A stretch of 64,000 bases of DNA from Pantoea sp. CCBC3-3-1 (lineage in GTDB: Bacteria; Pseudomonadota; Gammaproteobacteria; Enterobacterales; Enterobacteriaceae): positions 1,922,001 through 1,986,000 of the forward strand of contig NZ_CP034363.1 of the NCBI RefSeq assembly GCF_007981265.1. Direction: 5' to 3'. Under the pieces are notes generated by a model. The model searched no databases. It saw nothing but the letters and a program-made list of their open reading frames with translations, and was not told the DNA's origin. Position 1 is the first letter of the stretch, and every line of letters begins with the position of its first letter. A program made the translations under genes and the position numbers. Below are positions 1-9,331 of this stretch, piece by piece.

Positions 1-557
1 TATGGCTGGACAACGTGTTGAAAACCCGCCAGGGAACCGCCGTCTCGCTGGGCATCATCTTCCTGCACATTGCCGAACAGCTGACCATCCCGCTGATGCC
101 GGTGATTTTCCCTACCCAGCTGATCCTCAGAGCCGACTGGATTGATGAAGAGATGTGGTTAATCAATCCTTTCAATGGCGATACGCTGGATGAGCACACG
201 CTGGAAGTCTGGTTGAAGGGCAATATTGGCCCGGTCGCGGAACTGTATGATGATGATTTACAGGAAGCCGAGCCGCAGCTGGTGCTGAATAAAATGCTGG
301 ATACGCTGAAAGCCGCGCTGATGGAAGAGAAACAAATGGAGCTGGCGCTTCAGGTCAGTCAGGTACTGGTAAATATGGATCCAGAAGATCCCTATGAAAT
401 CCGCGACCGTGGCCTGATTTTTGCCCAGCTGGATTGTGAACACGTGGCGCTGAGCGACCTGACCTATTTCGTTGAGCAGTGTCCGGAAGACCCGGTCAGC
501 GAAATGATCAAATTACAAATTCACTCGATTGAACAAAAACAGATCACGCTGCACTAA
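1..557 (+). CDS. sirB1: SirB1 family protein, 5' end cut by window edge
   Basis: The reading frame is open from base 3 and ends at the TAA at 555-557, so the gene begins outside the window. About 184 C-terminal residues are visible, against about 269 in E. coli SirB1. The start of the visible part (NVLKTRQGTAVSLGIIFL) is the typical SirB1 transglutaminase-like core and is followed by PVIFPTQLILR; the tail is a TPR-like helical region. The molecular role of SirB1 is not established. It sits directly before kdsA, as in E. coli (hemK-sirB2-sirB1-kdsA), and is probably in the same transcript, with 31 bp between the genes. Confidence 0.88.
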   Translation, partial: WLDNVLKTRQGTAVSLGIIFLHIAEQLTIPLMPVIFPTQLILRADWIDEEMWLINPFNGDTLDEHTLEVWLKGNIGPVAELYDDDLQEAEPQLVLNKMLDTLKAALMEEKQMELALQVSQVLVNMDPEDPYEIRDRGLIFAQLDCEHVALSDLTYFVEQCPEDPVSEMIKLQIHSIEQKQITLH

Positions 558-579
558 TCTGTAAACTCTGCATGAATAA

Positions 580-1443
<864 letters not shown>

Positions 1444-1460
1444 TCGCTGAGCGAGTAACA

Positions 1461-1489
1461 AAAAGAGCGCCTTCAGGCGCTCTTTTTTT
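1461..1489 (+). terminator. Rho-independent terminator of kdsA
   Basis: AGAGCGCC and GGCGCTCT pair around the short loop TTCA, with a run of T residues after the stem. It lies 20 bp past the kdsA stop. The A-rich left flank could also let it serve the convergent chaA gene, which ends at 1519. Confidence 0.9.
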
Positions 1490-1518
1490 ATTGGCGTAGT
1501 GCCAGCAGCGGTAAAAAT

Positions 1519-2610
1519 TTACAGCATAACCGTCATCAAATAGCCGGCGAACAGTGCAAGGTGCGCCGCGCCATTCAGCACGTTGGTGCGCCCGGTCGAG
1601 AAGGAGATTTGGCAAAGAAGCAGGGCGGCAATCATGATGACCATCTGCGGCGACTCCAGACCAAATATCAGCTGTTGTCCGGTCAGGGTGGCAATGATAG
1701 TGACGGTGGGAACCGTCAGTGAAATCGTCGCCAGCACCGAACCAAAAAACAGATTCATCGCGCGCTGTACCTGATTAGCCAGCACCGCTTTTATCGCTCC
1801 CAGACCTTCTGGTGACAGGATCAATAACGCGACCAGGAAGCCGGTAAACTGCTCGGGCGCATTCATCTCGGTCAGTAAGGATTCCAGCGTGTTGGCGTTC
1901 ATTTTAGTTACGGCAATCACAGCGATCAGATGAATCAGTAACCAGACGGTGTGCCAGAGGCTTGAATGGGCGGAAGGCCTGCCGTGATGCGGATCGTCGC
2001 CTTCGTCCTCATGCTCATACACAAACAGGCTCTGGTGGGTTTTGGTTTGAATCAGCAGGAAGACGCCGTACATTGCGGCTGAAATCGCCGAGATCAGCAG
2101 AGCCTGCCCGGAAGTAAAATTGCCGCCCGGTAGCGCATTAGGGAAAACCAATACCAAAATACCCAGCGGGAAAATAGCGATAAGGTACTGTTTGACCCCG
2201 GCCAGGTTAACATACTGCGTGGCAAATTTACGGCCGCCAAGCAACAAAGCAAAGCCAACCAGCCCACCGGTAACGATCATGATGATCGAATAGAGCGTAT
2301 CACGCATTAAGGCGGGGGCCGCGTCGCCTGTTGCCATCAGCGCGGAAATTAAACTGACTTCCAGAATCACTACCGACAGGCTGAGGATCAGGGAACCATA
2401 GGGTTCGCCAAGGCGGTGTGCCAGCACGTCAGCATGACGAACTACGCTGAATGCACTGCTCAGAATCGCCACCAGCGCCAGTAAATTGATCGCGATGATG
2501 ACCGGGAAGGACGTCGAATCACCCCAAAGCCAAAGTATGGCCAGGGCAATGAGCGGTAAGATGAGAAACGACTCTTTATGACGAGTTTTGACGCTTTCTT
2601 GCGTGCCCAT
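1519..2610 (-). CDS. chaA: Sodium-potassium/calcium:proton antiporter ChaA
   Basis: An inner-membrane antiporter that expels Na+, K+ or Ca2+ in exchange for protons at alkaline pH. From the ATG at 2610 the protein has 363 residues (E. coli 366). Hydrophobic helices run throughout, with the two inverted CaCA-type repeats visible as SLSVVILEVSLISALMATG in the first half and LLILSPEGLGAIKAV in the second. An acidic cytoplasmic loop (EHEDEGDDPHH) separates them, as in E. coli. A longer in-frame start at 2661 exists, but the first residues homologous to E. coli are MGTQESVKTRHKE, so 2610 was chosen. It is divergent from chaB. Confidence 0.96.
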   Translation of the reverse strand: MGTQESVKTRHKESFLILPLIALAILWLWGDSTSFPVIIAINLLALVAILSSAFSVVRHADVLAHRLGEPYGSLILSLSVVILEVSLISALMATGDAAPALMRDTLYSIIMIVTGGLVGFALLLGGRKFATQYVNLAGVKQYLIAIFPLGILVLVFPNALPGGNFTSGQALLISAISAAMYGVFLLIQTKTHQSLFVYEHEDEGDDPHHGRPSAHSSLWHTVWLLIHLIAVIAVTKMNANTLESLLTEMNAPEQFTGFLVALLILSPEGLGAIKAVLANQVQRAMNLFFGSVLATISLTVPTVTIIATLTGQQLIFGLESPQMVIMIAALLLCQISFSTGRTNVLNGAAHLALFAGYLMTVML

Positions 2611-3009
2611 AGGTAGCTTTTCCTTATCACTGACGATTAACCGGTAGACGCGGCGGCCCACCGGTAAAAAAATACCATTTGTTTCAACCTGGTTATTTTA
2701 CATACGCGGGCAGTGTAACGGCTAATGGGTTAAAAATGTGTAAAATTTACACTGATTTACGCATTAAAAGAGAAAAATCATAAACTTCCATTCTTTAAAA
2801 TTTATTCATTTATAACTTTATGAATTTTATGGATTAATAATTTTTATTTTCACGCTATTTGTGGTGATTAATGCGCATTTAAATCGCATCTGTATTGGCT
2901 AAATTAGCCTTACAGCCTGTTTTTTAATCCTGATGGCAATAACTGCATTGCTGGCGTGGTCGTTAATTTTGTTCCAGGCTTATATGGCCTAACCAGAGGA
3001 GGAAAACCG
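2611..3009. promoter_or_regulatory. Divergent chaA/chaB intergenic region
   Basis: This 399-bp AT-rich gap holds the promoters of both cha units. No gene was found in it. Its most visible element is a 15-bp perfect palindrome at 2738-2752 (listed separately). The stretch from about 2760 to 2880 is strongly AT-rich with many T/A runs, typical of promoter and nucleoid-protein binding DNA. No promoter could be assigned with confidence. Confidence 0.5.
2738..2752. promoter_or_regulatory. Perfect 15-bp palindrome upstream of chaA
   Basis: GTGTAAAATTTACAC reads GTGTAAA-A-TTTACAC, a perfect dyad centred 135 bp before the chaA start. The arms resemble TyrR half-sites (TGTAAA/TTTACA), but TyrR boxes have six bases between the arms, not one, so no regulator is assigned. 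Confidence 0.45.
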
Positions 3010-3240
3010 ATGCCATACAGTACAAGATCTTCACTGCCTGACAGCGTGAAGCATGTCCTGCCGGCTCATGCTCAGGACATCTACCAGAAAGCATTTAATA
3101 GCGCCTGGGATGAATACAAAGAGAAGAAAGATCGCCGCGGTGACGAGTCCCGCGAAGAGGTGGCTCACAAAGTTGCCTGGTCTGCGGTAAAGCATTCCTA
3201 TGAAAAAGGCGACGATGATAAGTGGCATAAAAAGCACTAG
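3010..3240 (+). CDS. chaB: ChaB, putative cation transport regulator
   Basis: A 76-residue soluble protein, the same size as E. coli ChaB. The N-terminus PYSTRSSLPDSVKHVLPAHAQ and the basic/acidic C-terminus with DDDKWHKKH are family hallmarks. It has been proposed to regulate ChaA, but the evidence is thin. The ATG at 3010 was chosen over an upstream in-frame codon at 2956 because AGAGGAGG lies just before it and family members begin here. It is divergent from chaA and followed by chaC in the same direction. Confidence 0.95.
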   Translation: MPYSTRSSLPDSVKHVLPAHAQDIYQKAFNSAWDEYKEKKDRRGDESREEVAHKVAWSAVKHSYEKGDDDKWHKKH

Positions 3241-3246
3241 CTTTCC

Positions 3247-3270
3247 GCAGGGCGGCAGCCGCTTCCCTGC
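3247..3270 (+). terminator. Hairpin after chaB
   Basis: GCAGGGCGG pairs with CCG-CTT-CCCTGC (three-base bulge) around CAG, starting 7 bp after the chaB stop. There is no strong T-run, so it could be a weak terminator or an mRNA 3'-end stabiliser. Confidence 0.45.
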
Positions 3271-3433
3271 AAAACGTTTCCGTACGGTCTCCCGCGTCAC
3301 GATCTCCGGCTGTTAACGGCCATCACACTTTTTGTCTGCCGGCCTTAAGTTTTTTCTTATGCGGCCGATGATAAACCTAAGTAAAATTTTTCGCTTTTGT
3401 GACAAAGTTCAAACTTGATTGCCAGGGACGAAA

Positions 3434-3446
3434 TGACATATTGTCA
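3434..3446. promoter_or_regulatory. TGACA dyad upstream of chaC
   Basis: TGACATATTGTCA is a 13-bp dyad 70 bp before the chaC start. A further GTGACA lies about 35 bp to its left, at about 3399. The arrangement suggests an operator, but no regulator is recognised. Confidence 0.3.
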
Positions 3447-3515
3447 CCTTTAACGCAAAACAATTTTCGGAATAAGTTAACTTGTCGCAAGCATGAGCAC
3501 GGGTAAGGGGGGTCA

Positions 3516-4193
3516 ATGTTAACAAGGGATTTCTTATTAAAAGCGGATTGTAAGACGGCTTTTGGTGCAATCGAGGAATCGCTGTTATGGACCTGCGAAC
3601 AGCGTGCTGCGTCGCTGAGCGCCACGCTTTCCTGTCGGCCTAATCACAGCCCGGTATGGATTTTCGGCTATGGTTCGCTAATGTGGAACCCTATATTCGA
3701 GTCCGATGAGGTGGCTGAAGGAACCTTAAAGGGCTGGCATCGGGCTTTCTGCCTGCGGCTTACGGCGGGACGGGGCACGGCTCAACAGCCCGGAAGAATG
3801 CTGGCACTGAAAGAGGGCGGCGAAACGACCGGGCTGGCTTTTCGCCTGCCGGAAGAAAAACTCCGTGAGGAGCTGGAGCTGCTGTGGAAGCGCGAAATGG
3901 TCACAGGCTGCTATCTCCCTACCTGGCGTGAGCTGGAGCTTTCAGACGGGCGTAGCGTGACGGCGCTGGCTTTCGTTATGGATCCGCGCCATGCGCTTTA
4001 CGAGGCCGATTCCTGCCCAAAAACCATTGCGCCGCTGATTGCTCAAGCCAGCGGTCCACTCGGCACTAACGCACAGTATCTTTACTCGCTGGAACAGGAG
4101 TTGAAGACGCGCGGTCTGTATGATGATTGCCTGACCGATCTGGTGCAGCGCGTGCGTGAATTACAGCAATGCCACGACCCTCTGGTCGGCTAA
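3516..4193 (+). CDS. chaC: Glutathione-specific gamma-glutamylcyclotransferase ChaC
   Basis: ChaC enzymes cleave glutathione to 5-oxoproline and Cys-Gly in the cytosol. The 225 residues align along the full length of E. coli ChaC (231 residues). The substrate loop GYGSLMW is at 51-57, followed by the conserved WHRAFCLRLTAGRGT at about 74-88. A Glu of LPEE near 113-114 corresponds to the family's catalytic Glu, and GPLGTNAQYL follows near the C-terminus. AAGGGGGG precedes the ATG. E. coli ychN, which follows chaC there, is absent here. Confidence 0.95.
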   Translation: MLTRDFLLKADCKTAFGAIEESLLWTCEQRAASLSATLSCRPNHSPVWIFGYGSLMWNPIFESDEVAEGTLKGWHRAFCLRLTAGRGTAQQPGRMLALKEGGETTGLAFRLPEEKLREELELLWKREMVTGCYLPTWRELELSDGRSVTALAFVMDPRHALYEADSCPKTIAPLIAQASGPLGTNAQYLYSLEQELKTRGLYDDCLTDLVQRVRELQQCHDPLVG

Positions 4194-4199
4194 GCCGGC

Positions 4200-5636
4200 T
4201 CAGCTTCCAGGATTGATCAGCCAGGTGCCTGCCTTGTTAATCGTCAGGCTCTGGCGGTGAACCGCGTTCGCAGAATGCACTTCAATATTGTAGTTACCGG
4301 ATGCCAGGTTCAGTGAGGCATAGCCGCTGTTGTTCGGCTTGACCTCGATCGGCGTGCCGTTGAGCAGCACGGTTTCGCCGCTGGCAAGCCGCAGGTAGAC
4401 GGTAGCCATCATCGGTTTAGTATTCACTGCCGCTCCACCCGAGACCGTGCGGGTCGGCGCTGTTTCCGATCCGGCTATCGCAGGTTGCTGGGTATCGGCA
4501 GAGGTGTCTTCCCGGCTGAGAGAGATGGCCAGCGCAACCGCAGCCAGCACAGCGACGCCGCCGAGGGCGATAAGCGGTTTAGACAGTCGGGTTTTGACGC
4601 CGGGTATTTCCCCGCCTGCTACCGGCGGAGGGGTATAGCTGACCGGCTCCGGCTCAGGGACCGGTTCAGGTTCCTGCTGCGCCTCTGGCACCTCTTCGGC
4701 CACAGCCGGTATGCTGGTCACCAACTCTTCTACAGAGCTTACGGGCAGGGCAATAAGCGCCGCTAATTCATCGATAGACTGCGGACGGTCCTGAGGTTTC
4801 ATTTCCAGCGCGCAGTCAATGGCGTTGAGCAGCGACAGCGAGAATCCTTCCGGGCGCAGCTGGGCGAGCGGCTGGTAGCGATCTTCAATACAGCGCACCA
4901 CGCTTACCGGTGGTGGGCTTCCGGTAACCAGCGTATGCAATACCGCGCCGAGGGCGTAGATATCCGTCCACGGCCCCTGGTCAATATCACTTTCTTCGCT
5001 GTACTGCTCAATAGGCGCATAGCCGGGTTTCAGCATAATCTCCGTTTCGTCGGAGAGGTTACCAATCGTTTTACGCGCTGAACCGAAATCCAGCAGCACC
5101 GGCAGCTGATTTTCCTGGATCTGAATGTTATCCAGCGAGATATCGCGATGCAGGTAGCCGCCACGGTGGATGGTATCAATCGCGCCAAAAAGGGGCGGAA
5201 GCAGCTGGCGGATCCATTCATCGGTGATCCTTTCCGGGTGGCCTAACTGCCACTCTTTCAGGGTCATACCGCTGTAATAGAGCGTGCCCATATAGGCCGT
5301 GCCGTTCTCCTCCCAGAACCGCAGCACGTGCAGCAAGCCCGGATGGTTGAAGCGGGCCAGCAGGCGGGCTTCCTGAATAAAGCTGCTAAGTCCTGCTGAA
5401 AACAGTTTATGATAGCGCTCGCCGCGCAGCACGATAGTCAGTTGTTCATCGCGGGAGGCGAGTGAAACCGGCAAATACTCTTTAATGGCGATGGTACGTT
5501 CAAGCAGGTGGTCCCAGGCACGATAAACAATGCCGAAGCCGCCACCGCCAATGACTTCTTTAATTTCAAATTCGTTAAAACGGTGGCCAGCCGGAAGGGC
5601 GTTGGGCACGTTCTTGACATTATCGTTTGCCGACAT
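4200..5636 (-). CDS. ppkA: T6SS-type membrane Ser/Thr protein kinase (PpkA-like)
   Basis: A eukaryotic-type kinase of the T6SS threonine-phosphorylation pathway, whose usual target is the FHA protein. From the ATG at 5636 (478 residues) all main motifs are present: glycine loop GGGGFG at 30-35, lysine in AIKEY (K52), HRDISLDN at 163-170, DFG at 183-185 and an APIE-type activation segment. A Pro/Glu-rich linker (about 310-335) leads to one membrane helix at about 354-374. The last 100 residues are outside the cytoplasm and PEGA-like (VYLRLASGETVLLNG, NYNIEVHS). A GTG three codons upstream is possible, but AGAGAG is better spaced for the ATG. It is last in the leftward block. Confidence 0.86.
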   Translation of the reverse strand: MSANDNVKNVPNALPAGHRFNEFEIKEVIGGGGFGIVYRAWDHLLERTIAIKEYLPVSLASRDEQLTIVLRGERYHKLFSAGLSSFIQEARLLARFNHPGLLHVLRFWEENGTAYMGTLYYSGMTLKEWQLGHPERITDEWIRQLLPPLFGAIDTIHRGGYLHRDISLDNIQIQENQLPVLLDFGSARKTIGNLSDETEIMLKPGYAPIEQYSEESDIDQGPWTDIYALGAVLHTLVTGSPPPVSVVRCIEDRYQPLAQLRPEGFSLSLLNAIDCALEMKPQDRPQSIDELAALIALPVSSVEELVTSIPAVAEEVPEAQQEPEPVPEPEPVSYTPPPVAGGEIPGVKTRLSKPLIALGGVAVLAAVALAISLSREDTSADTQQPAIAGSETAPTRTVSGGAAVNTKPMMATVYLRLASGETVLLNGTPIEVKPNNSGYASLNLASGNYNIEVHSANAVHRQSLTINKAGTWLINPGS

Positions 5637-5690
5637 AGTAAACACTCTCTGAATGCCAACTTCTCTGCTGCTCCCATCCGGGAGAGCCGG

Positions 5691-6638
5691 TCAGTTAACA
5701 GTGCGCCAGGCGCCAATAGCCGGATCGGCCAGGTCTGCATGCAGGTCATCCACCAGCAGCACATTAATTTTTACTTTTGAATCGACGACTTTGCTCCAGA
5801 CCTGACGCAGAGCATCTACGCGAGCCTTCAGGACGGCAGGGTCCGCCGCCTGGCTTTTGTCCATTTTTACCAGCAGTGCGCCATCAAATGACCAGACGTG
5901 CAAAGCAGGATTAAACGTCAGCACCAGCCAGCTGTTGGGGGCCGTCTTTTTACTGACGACCAGCCGTTGATTATTCGCCGCGACAACGTCCAGTTCTCCC
6001 GAAGCAGGATGGATATTGCGTAACGGAAATCCCTGGTAAAACTGGACGTCAACGGGCTGATCTTTCCCGTTAGAGGAAAGAGTCAACTGACTTTTCCCCT
6101 CCAGCCATCCTTCGGTAGAACAGCTGAGGTGACGATCGTCAGGGATAAACAGCGACTGGCCTTTTTCGTCCCACCAGGTGCGAAAATGACAGCCACCGGG
6201 CAGATCGAAATGCTGCAATGGTGCGCTATTGGCTGGCTGTGACAAATCCAGCGGTTCCGCATTGCTGGCATTCGCCGCCGTTGTCCCGTCCGCGATAACG
6301 ATTGGGCGCCAGTTCTGTTCTTTGGCTGCGGTACCGGCAGCCAGCACCGTTCCGGCAGCGTTGGTCATTTGCCATGGGAGTTCGGTAAGTTTGCCGCACT
6401 GGTTATTTAACAGCTTGCCGACACGCGGCAGAAAACTGGTCAGGGTGCTGGATTCTTTGCTTTTACCGGAAACGAGGCGCAAGTGGATAGTCTCCTGACA
6501 CCAGTCTCGCGGCGCATTACTTTCAACGTTGTCAATGAACACCTCCAGCGCCAGGCTTGGGGAATATACCACGCGGTAATCCTCAGCCTGAGCGGCAGTT
6601 GCAATCAACAAAGCAATAGCTGGCAACCCGTATTTCAT
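5691..6638 (-). CDS. Secreted protein of unknown function in the T6SS-type block
   Basis: 315 residues with a clear signal peptide (MKYGLPAIALLIATAAQA, cleavage about residue 18), so the mature protein is probably periplasmic. Four cysteines are visible in the mature part (in DWCQET, NNQCGKL, GGCHFRTWW and HLSCSTEG), which suggests two disulfides. No domain is recognised. AAGGAAC precedes the ATG. It lies between the PP2C phosphatase (15-bp gap) and the kinase (54-bp gap), so it is cotranscribed with both. Inference: it may act with the extracytoplasmic domain of the kinase as a signal-sensing or envelope component. The function is not known. Confidence 0.75.
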   Translation of the reverse strand: MKYGLPAIALLIATAAQAEDYRVVYSPSLALEVFIDNVESNAPRDWCQETIHLRLVSGKSKESSTLTSFLPRVGKLLNNQCGKLTELPWQMTNAAGTVLAAGTAAKEQNWRPIVIADGTTAANASNAEPLDLSQPANSAPLQHFDLPGGCHFRTWWDEKGQSLFIPDDRHLSCSTEGWLEGKSQLTLSSNGKDQPVDVQFYQGFPLRNIHPASGELDVVAANNQRLVVSKKTAPNSWLVLTFNPALHVWSFDGALLVKMDKSQAADPAVLKARVDALRQVWSKVVDSKVKINVLLVDDLHADLADPAIGAWRTVN

Positions 6639-6652
6639 AGTGTTCCTTGGTG

Positions 6653-7429
6653 TTAATCACGCGTCGGCAGGAAGCGTCCTGAGTCCGCTACGGATTGTAA
6701 GAGAGTGGTTTCCTGTGGCGAGCCAATCCAGACGGCTACGGCACTCAGGTTATCCTTCTGCTCGCTACGGTTGATGGCTTCCTGCATCAGCGCCAGCCAC
6801 TCATGAGGCGAGCTGACCATACGCAGCGCCTGTTGCATCTCTTCCGGCGTCAGGCTGCACCAGAAACCATCGGTACAGACTAAAAAGGCATCGCCATCTT
6901 CCAGCGGCATAACCTCACTGTAACTCACCGGCAATGTACCGCCCGCACCCAAAGCATTATAGAGTAAGTTGCTGTTAATGCCGGAATTATCTACACCAGC
7001 ATCCTTTAACTGCTGCGCCAGGCTATGATCGCGCGTGACCGCATGAATATACCCCCGGCGAAAGTGGTAAATCCTGCTGTCACCGGCATGCGCCCACCAT
7101 GCACGCTGAGAATCACGGTCAATAAATACCGCCGCCAGCGTAGTGCTCATCCGATCAAAATTCAGAATTTTACTCTGTGCCTGGCGAATCGCCTGCTCGG
7201 CCTTATCGATCCATTCCGCGGTATCTGCTGGCTGAATAGGCTTATCGACCATCAGCTCAGCCAGCAACGTATCGCGGGCGATTCTCGCTGCCGTTTCACC
7301 GCCTGCCGTGCCCGCTACCCCGTCACAGACTAAAAAACAGGCGCAGCGTTCGCCTATCAACGCGCCCGTTTCATCCTGATTACTTTCCCGGGCACCCGTT
7401 TGTGAGGTCAATGCATAGTTAATGTTCAT
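6653..7429 (-). CDS. pppA: PP2C-family protein phosphatase (PppA-like)
   Basis: A 258-residue metal-dependent Ser/Thr phosphatase that would reverse the partner kinase's phosphorylation of the FHA protein. PP2C metal-site motifs are intact: ESNQDE at 15-20, CDGVAGTAGGE at 35-45, GDSRIY in the centre, CTDGFW near 180 and KDNLSAVAVW near the C-terminus. No membrane segment is seen. The ATG is preceded by GGAAAAG and overlaps the 3' end of the FHA gene by 11 bp, so the two are probably translationally coupled. In Pseudomonas aeruginosa the PpkA/PppA pair switches the H1-T6SS on and off. Confidence 0.9.
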   Translation of the reverse strand: MNINYALTSQTGARESNQDETGALIGERCACFLVCDGVAGTAGGETAARIARDTLLAELMVDKPIQPADTAEWIDKAEQAIRQAQSKILNFDRMSTTLAAVFIDRDSQRAWWAHAGDSRIYHFRRGYIHAVTRDHSLAQQLKDAGVDNSGINSNLLYNALGAGGTLPVSYSEVMPLEDGDAFLVCTDGFWCSLTPEEMQQALRMVSSPHEWLALMQEAINRSEQKDNLSAVAVWIGSPQETTLLQSVADSGRFLPTRD

Positions 7430-8576
7430 TCTTTTCCGGTTTGAGCTGCGAGTCTTTATACTGATTCACTTCCATATCATAGGCTTGCAGAAATGCGTCG
7501 CCGAAGAGGGTATGGAAATCGTCCTCAATTTCGCCAGACGTGTTCTGGTAGTGACGCAAAAAATAGTCCCACAGGGCGGCTTTTTTTACCGCGCTTAACC
7601 CTATCCGTGGAACGTTGCCATCACGACGGGCGTAATCTTCCAGCCGTTGCGGATTGAAAGATTGCAGCATGGCGGCAATAATCGCGCGGATCCCGGCAAT
7701 CATCCCCAACTGATGCGCCTGCAAATCCACTAACGCATCACGCACTGCCTGCTCAGGCGGCATAAAGCCTGGCATCTGGCTCTGATATATCTGCATCAGG
7801 ACCGTCTTACCTGAAGGCAATATTTTGAACGGGTTGTTCGCTTCGTTCAGGATCATCGTCATTTCTGCCTTCACGCCGCGTTTCAGGATTGAACGTGATG
7901 AGAGCAGGGCGACGGTTCCCTGAGAAAAGAGGCTGAGCATTTTCCCCGTCGTGCGCATTTGGTCTTCTGTCAGCTGTGGCCTGCCCGCGCCATTATCCAG
8001 CCCCATGCCTTCCAGCAGAGCGGCGAGCAAGCGCTGCTCGTTGCCTTCATGTACAGCATTCTCAGCATGCGGCAGATCGCTGCGAACCGGGTCAATATCC
8101 AGCCGCGCATCGTTTTGCCGAACCTGACGAACGGCGGGCTGCTCGGGAGCAGGCACCACGACCGGTATCTGCTCGTTCAGGATACCCAGCGGATCGTTGG
8201 GCAATGTCTGGTCATGGCTGAATAATGCAAGGGGATCCACGTCGCTGAAAGCGGTATCCTGCTGGCGGTTGGGATCGCTTATCGTAATTTGATAATCGCC
8301 AATGCCCAGTATGTCGCCATGATGCAGAACAATTTGCCTGCCGCGATCGAGAGGGGCCTGATTATGCACCACCGCGATCACGCTACCGTGATTGGTCAGA
8401 CGACACTCGCCGTTGCTGGCGATCTGGACGACTGCCTGCAAGCGAGAAATGGCGCGCTCGGTATCCGGTAAAACCAGATCGTTATCAACGCTACGGCCTA
8501 TGGTGCCGCCTGGCGGCATAAAATCACAGGCGGTAACGGGCGCCTCGGTTCTGCTTTCAACAATGGTAAATCGCAT
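7419..8576 (-). CDS. tagH: T6SS-type FHA-domain protein (TagH/Fha)
   Basis: Phosphothreonine-binding scaffold of T6SS post-translational control. From the ATG at 8576 (385 residues) the first 100 residues form an FHA domain: the GGTIGRSVDNDLVLPD strand, ISRLQA, and NHGSVIAVVHNQAPL. A variable linker of about 90 residues follows, then the alpha-helical type VI FHA-associated C-terminal domain (about 185-375) with MGLDNGAG and FNPQRLE. AGGA sits 7 bp before this ATG; the in-frame codon at 8609 has no such site. It overlaps pppA. Confidence 0.9.
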   Translation of the reverse strand: MRFTIVESRTEAPVTACDFMPPGGTIGRSVDNDLVLPDTERAISRLQAVVQIASNGECRLTNHGSVIAVVHNQAPLDRGRQIVLHHGDILGIGDYQITISDPNRQQDTAFSDVDPLALFSHDQTLPNDPLGILNEQIPVVVPAPEQPAVRQVRQNDARLDIDPVRSDLPHAENAVHEGNEQRLLAALLEGMGLDNGAGRPQLTEDQMRTTGKMLSLFSQGTVALLSSRSILKRGVKAEMTMILNEANNPFKILPSGKTVLMQIYQSQMPGFMPPEQAVRDALVDLQAHQLGMIAGIRAIIAAMLQSFNPQRLEDYARRDGNVPRIGLSAVKKAALWDYFLRHYQNTSGEIEDDFHTLFGDAFLQAYDMEVNQYKDSQLKPEKNEH

Positions 8577-8615
8577 GCGCTTTTCCTGAAGCCAAAGCCA
8601 ACGGGCCAAATAACT

Positions 8616-9314
8616 CTATTCGAACATGGGTGGATAGAGTCCATGCCGACCCGGCTGTGCTACAGCGGCCGGATCGAATAACTGTGAGAATAGTTGTGCG
8701 GTAAGGTTGCCGCTGTGTTTATGGCTGGCCAGGGGATAACCATCGCTTTGATTTGTCCACCAGTAGCTGGTATAGCGCATGGGGTCAAAGCGGGTCGCCA
8801 CCTCGTGCCATGCCAGCGTGCAAGGCAGATCCTGATAGCCAATCACATCCATAATATCTGAACGGCCGGTATCGGGCAGCGACAGCGGCGGCAGCGTCAG
8901 TAGCCTTTGTTCAAGCCGCTCGGGGGTCGATTGCTGGCTGACGGCCTGATGCAGCGTTTCCCCCAACGTCTGAAACCAGTCGCCAGACACTGCCAGCTGC
9001 GCCGGATGCCAGAGACTGACCGGCACGCTTTGCAGCGCCAGCAAAGGCCAGGTTCGGCCTACGCGATCGCGCGAAGGGAGCAGACAGCCAATTTGTACAC
9101 GCTGTACACCGAGCGTAGCAGGGACGGCAAAATTCCACACCGGTGCGCGGCTAAAAAGCTCACCGTCACCCTCGCTCTGGTGATACCAGAGTGATAAACC
9201 CTGCTGAAACCAGTTAGACCAACTGGCGACAATCGCTTCCGGTAACCGACGCTGTAAAAAATCGCCGGTGCCGGGTAATTTCCCGTACCAACCCAGCATA
9301 TTTTTATCTGGCAT
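8616..9314 (-). CDS. tagF: T6SS-associated protein TagF
   Basis: TagF-family (ImpM/DUF2094) proteins repress T6SS assembly post-translationally in species that have the PpkA pathway. The N-terminal signature GWYGKLPGTGDFLQRRLP is complete, and IGCLLPSRDRVGRTWPL is typical of the core. The 232 residues are normal length for stand-alone TagF. Three in-frame starts cluster here (9323 GTG, 9320 ATG, 9314 ATG); 9314 gives the best spacing to GGAAGG. It begins 17 bp after tssM ends, so it belongs to the operon. Confidence 0.9.
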   Translation of the reverse strand: MPDKNMLGWYGKLPGTGDFLQRRLPEAIVASWSNWFQQGLSLWYHQSEGDGELFSRAPVWNFAVPATLGVQRVQIGCLLPSRDRVGRTWPLLALQSVPVSLWHPAQLAVSGDWFQTLGETLHQAVSQQSTPERLEQRLLTLPPLSLPDTGRSDIMDVIGYQDLPCTLAWHEVATRFDPMRYTSYWWTNQSDGYPLASHKHSGNLTAQLFSQLFDPAAVAQPGRHGLYPPMFE

Positions 9315-9331
9315 AGTCATCACCTTCCCGG

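Noticed and set aside
2738-2752. TyrR box
   Set aside because: The half-sites match but the six-base spacer required for TyrR is replaced by one base.
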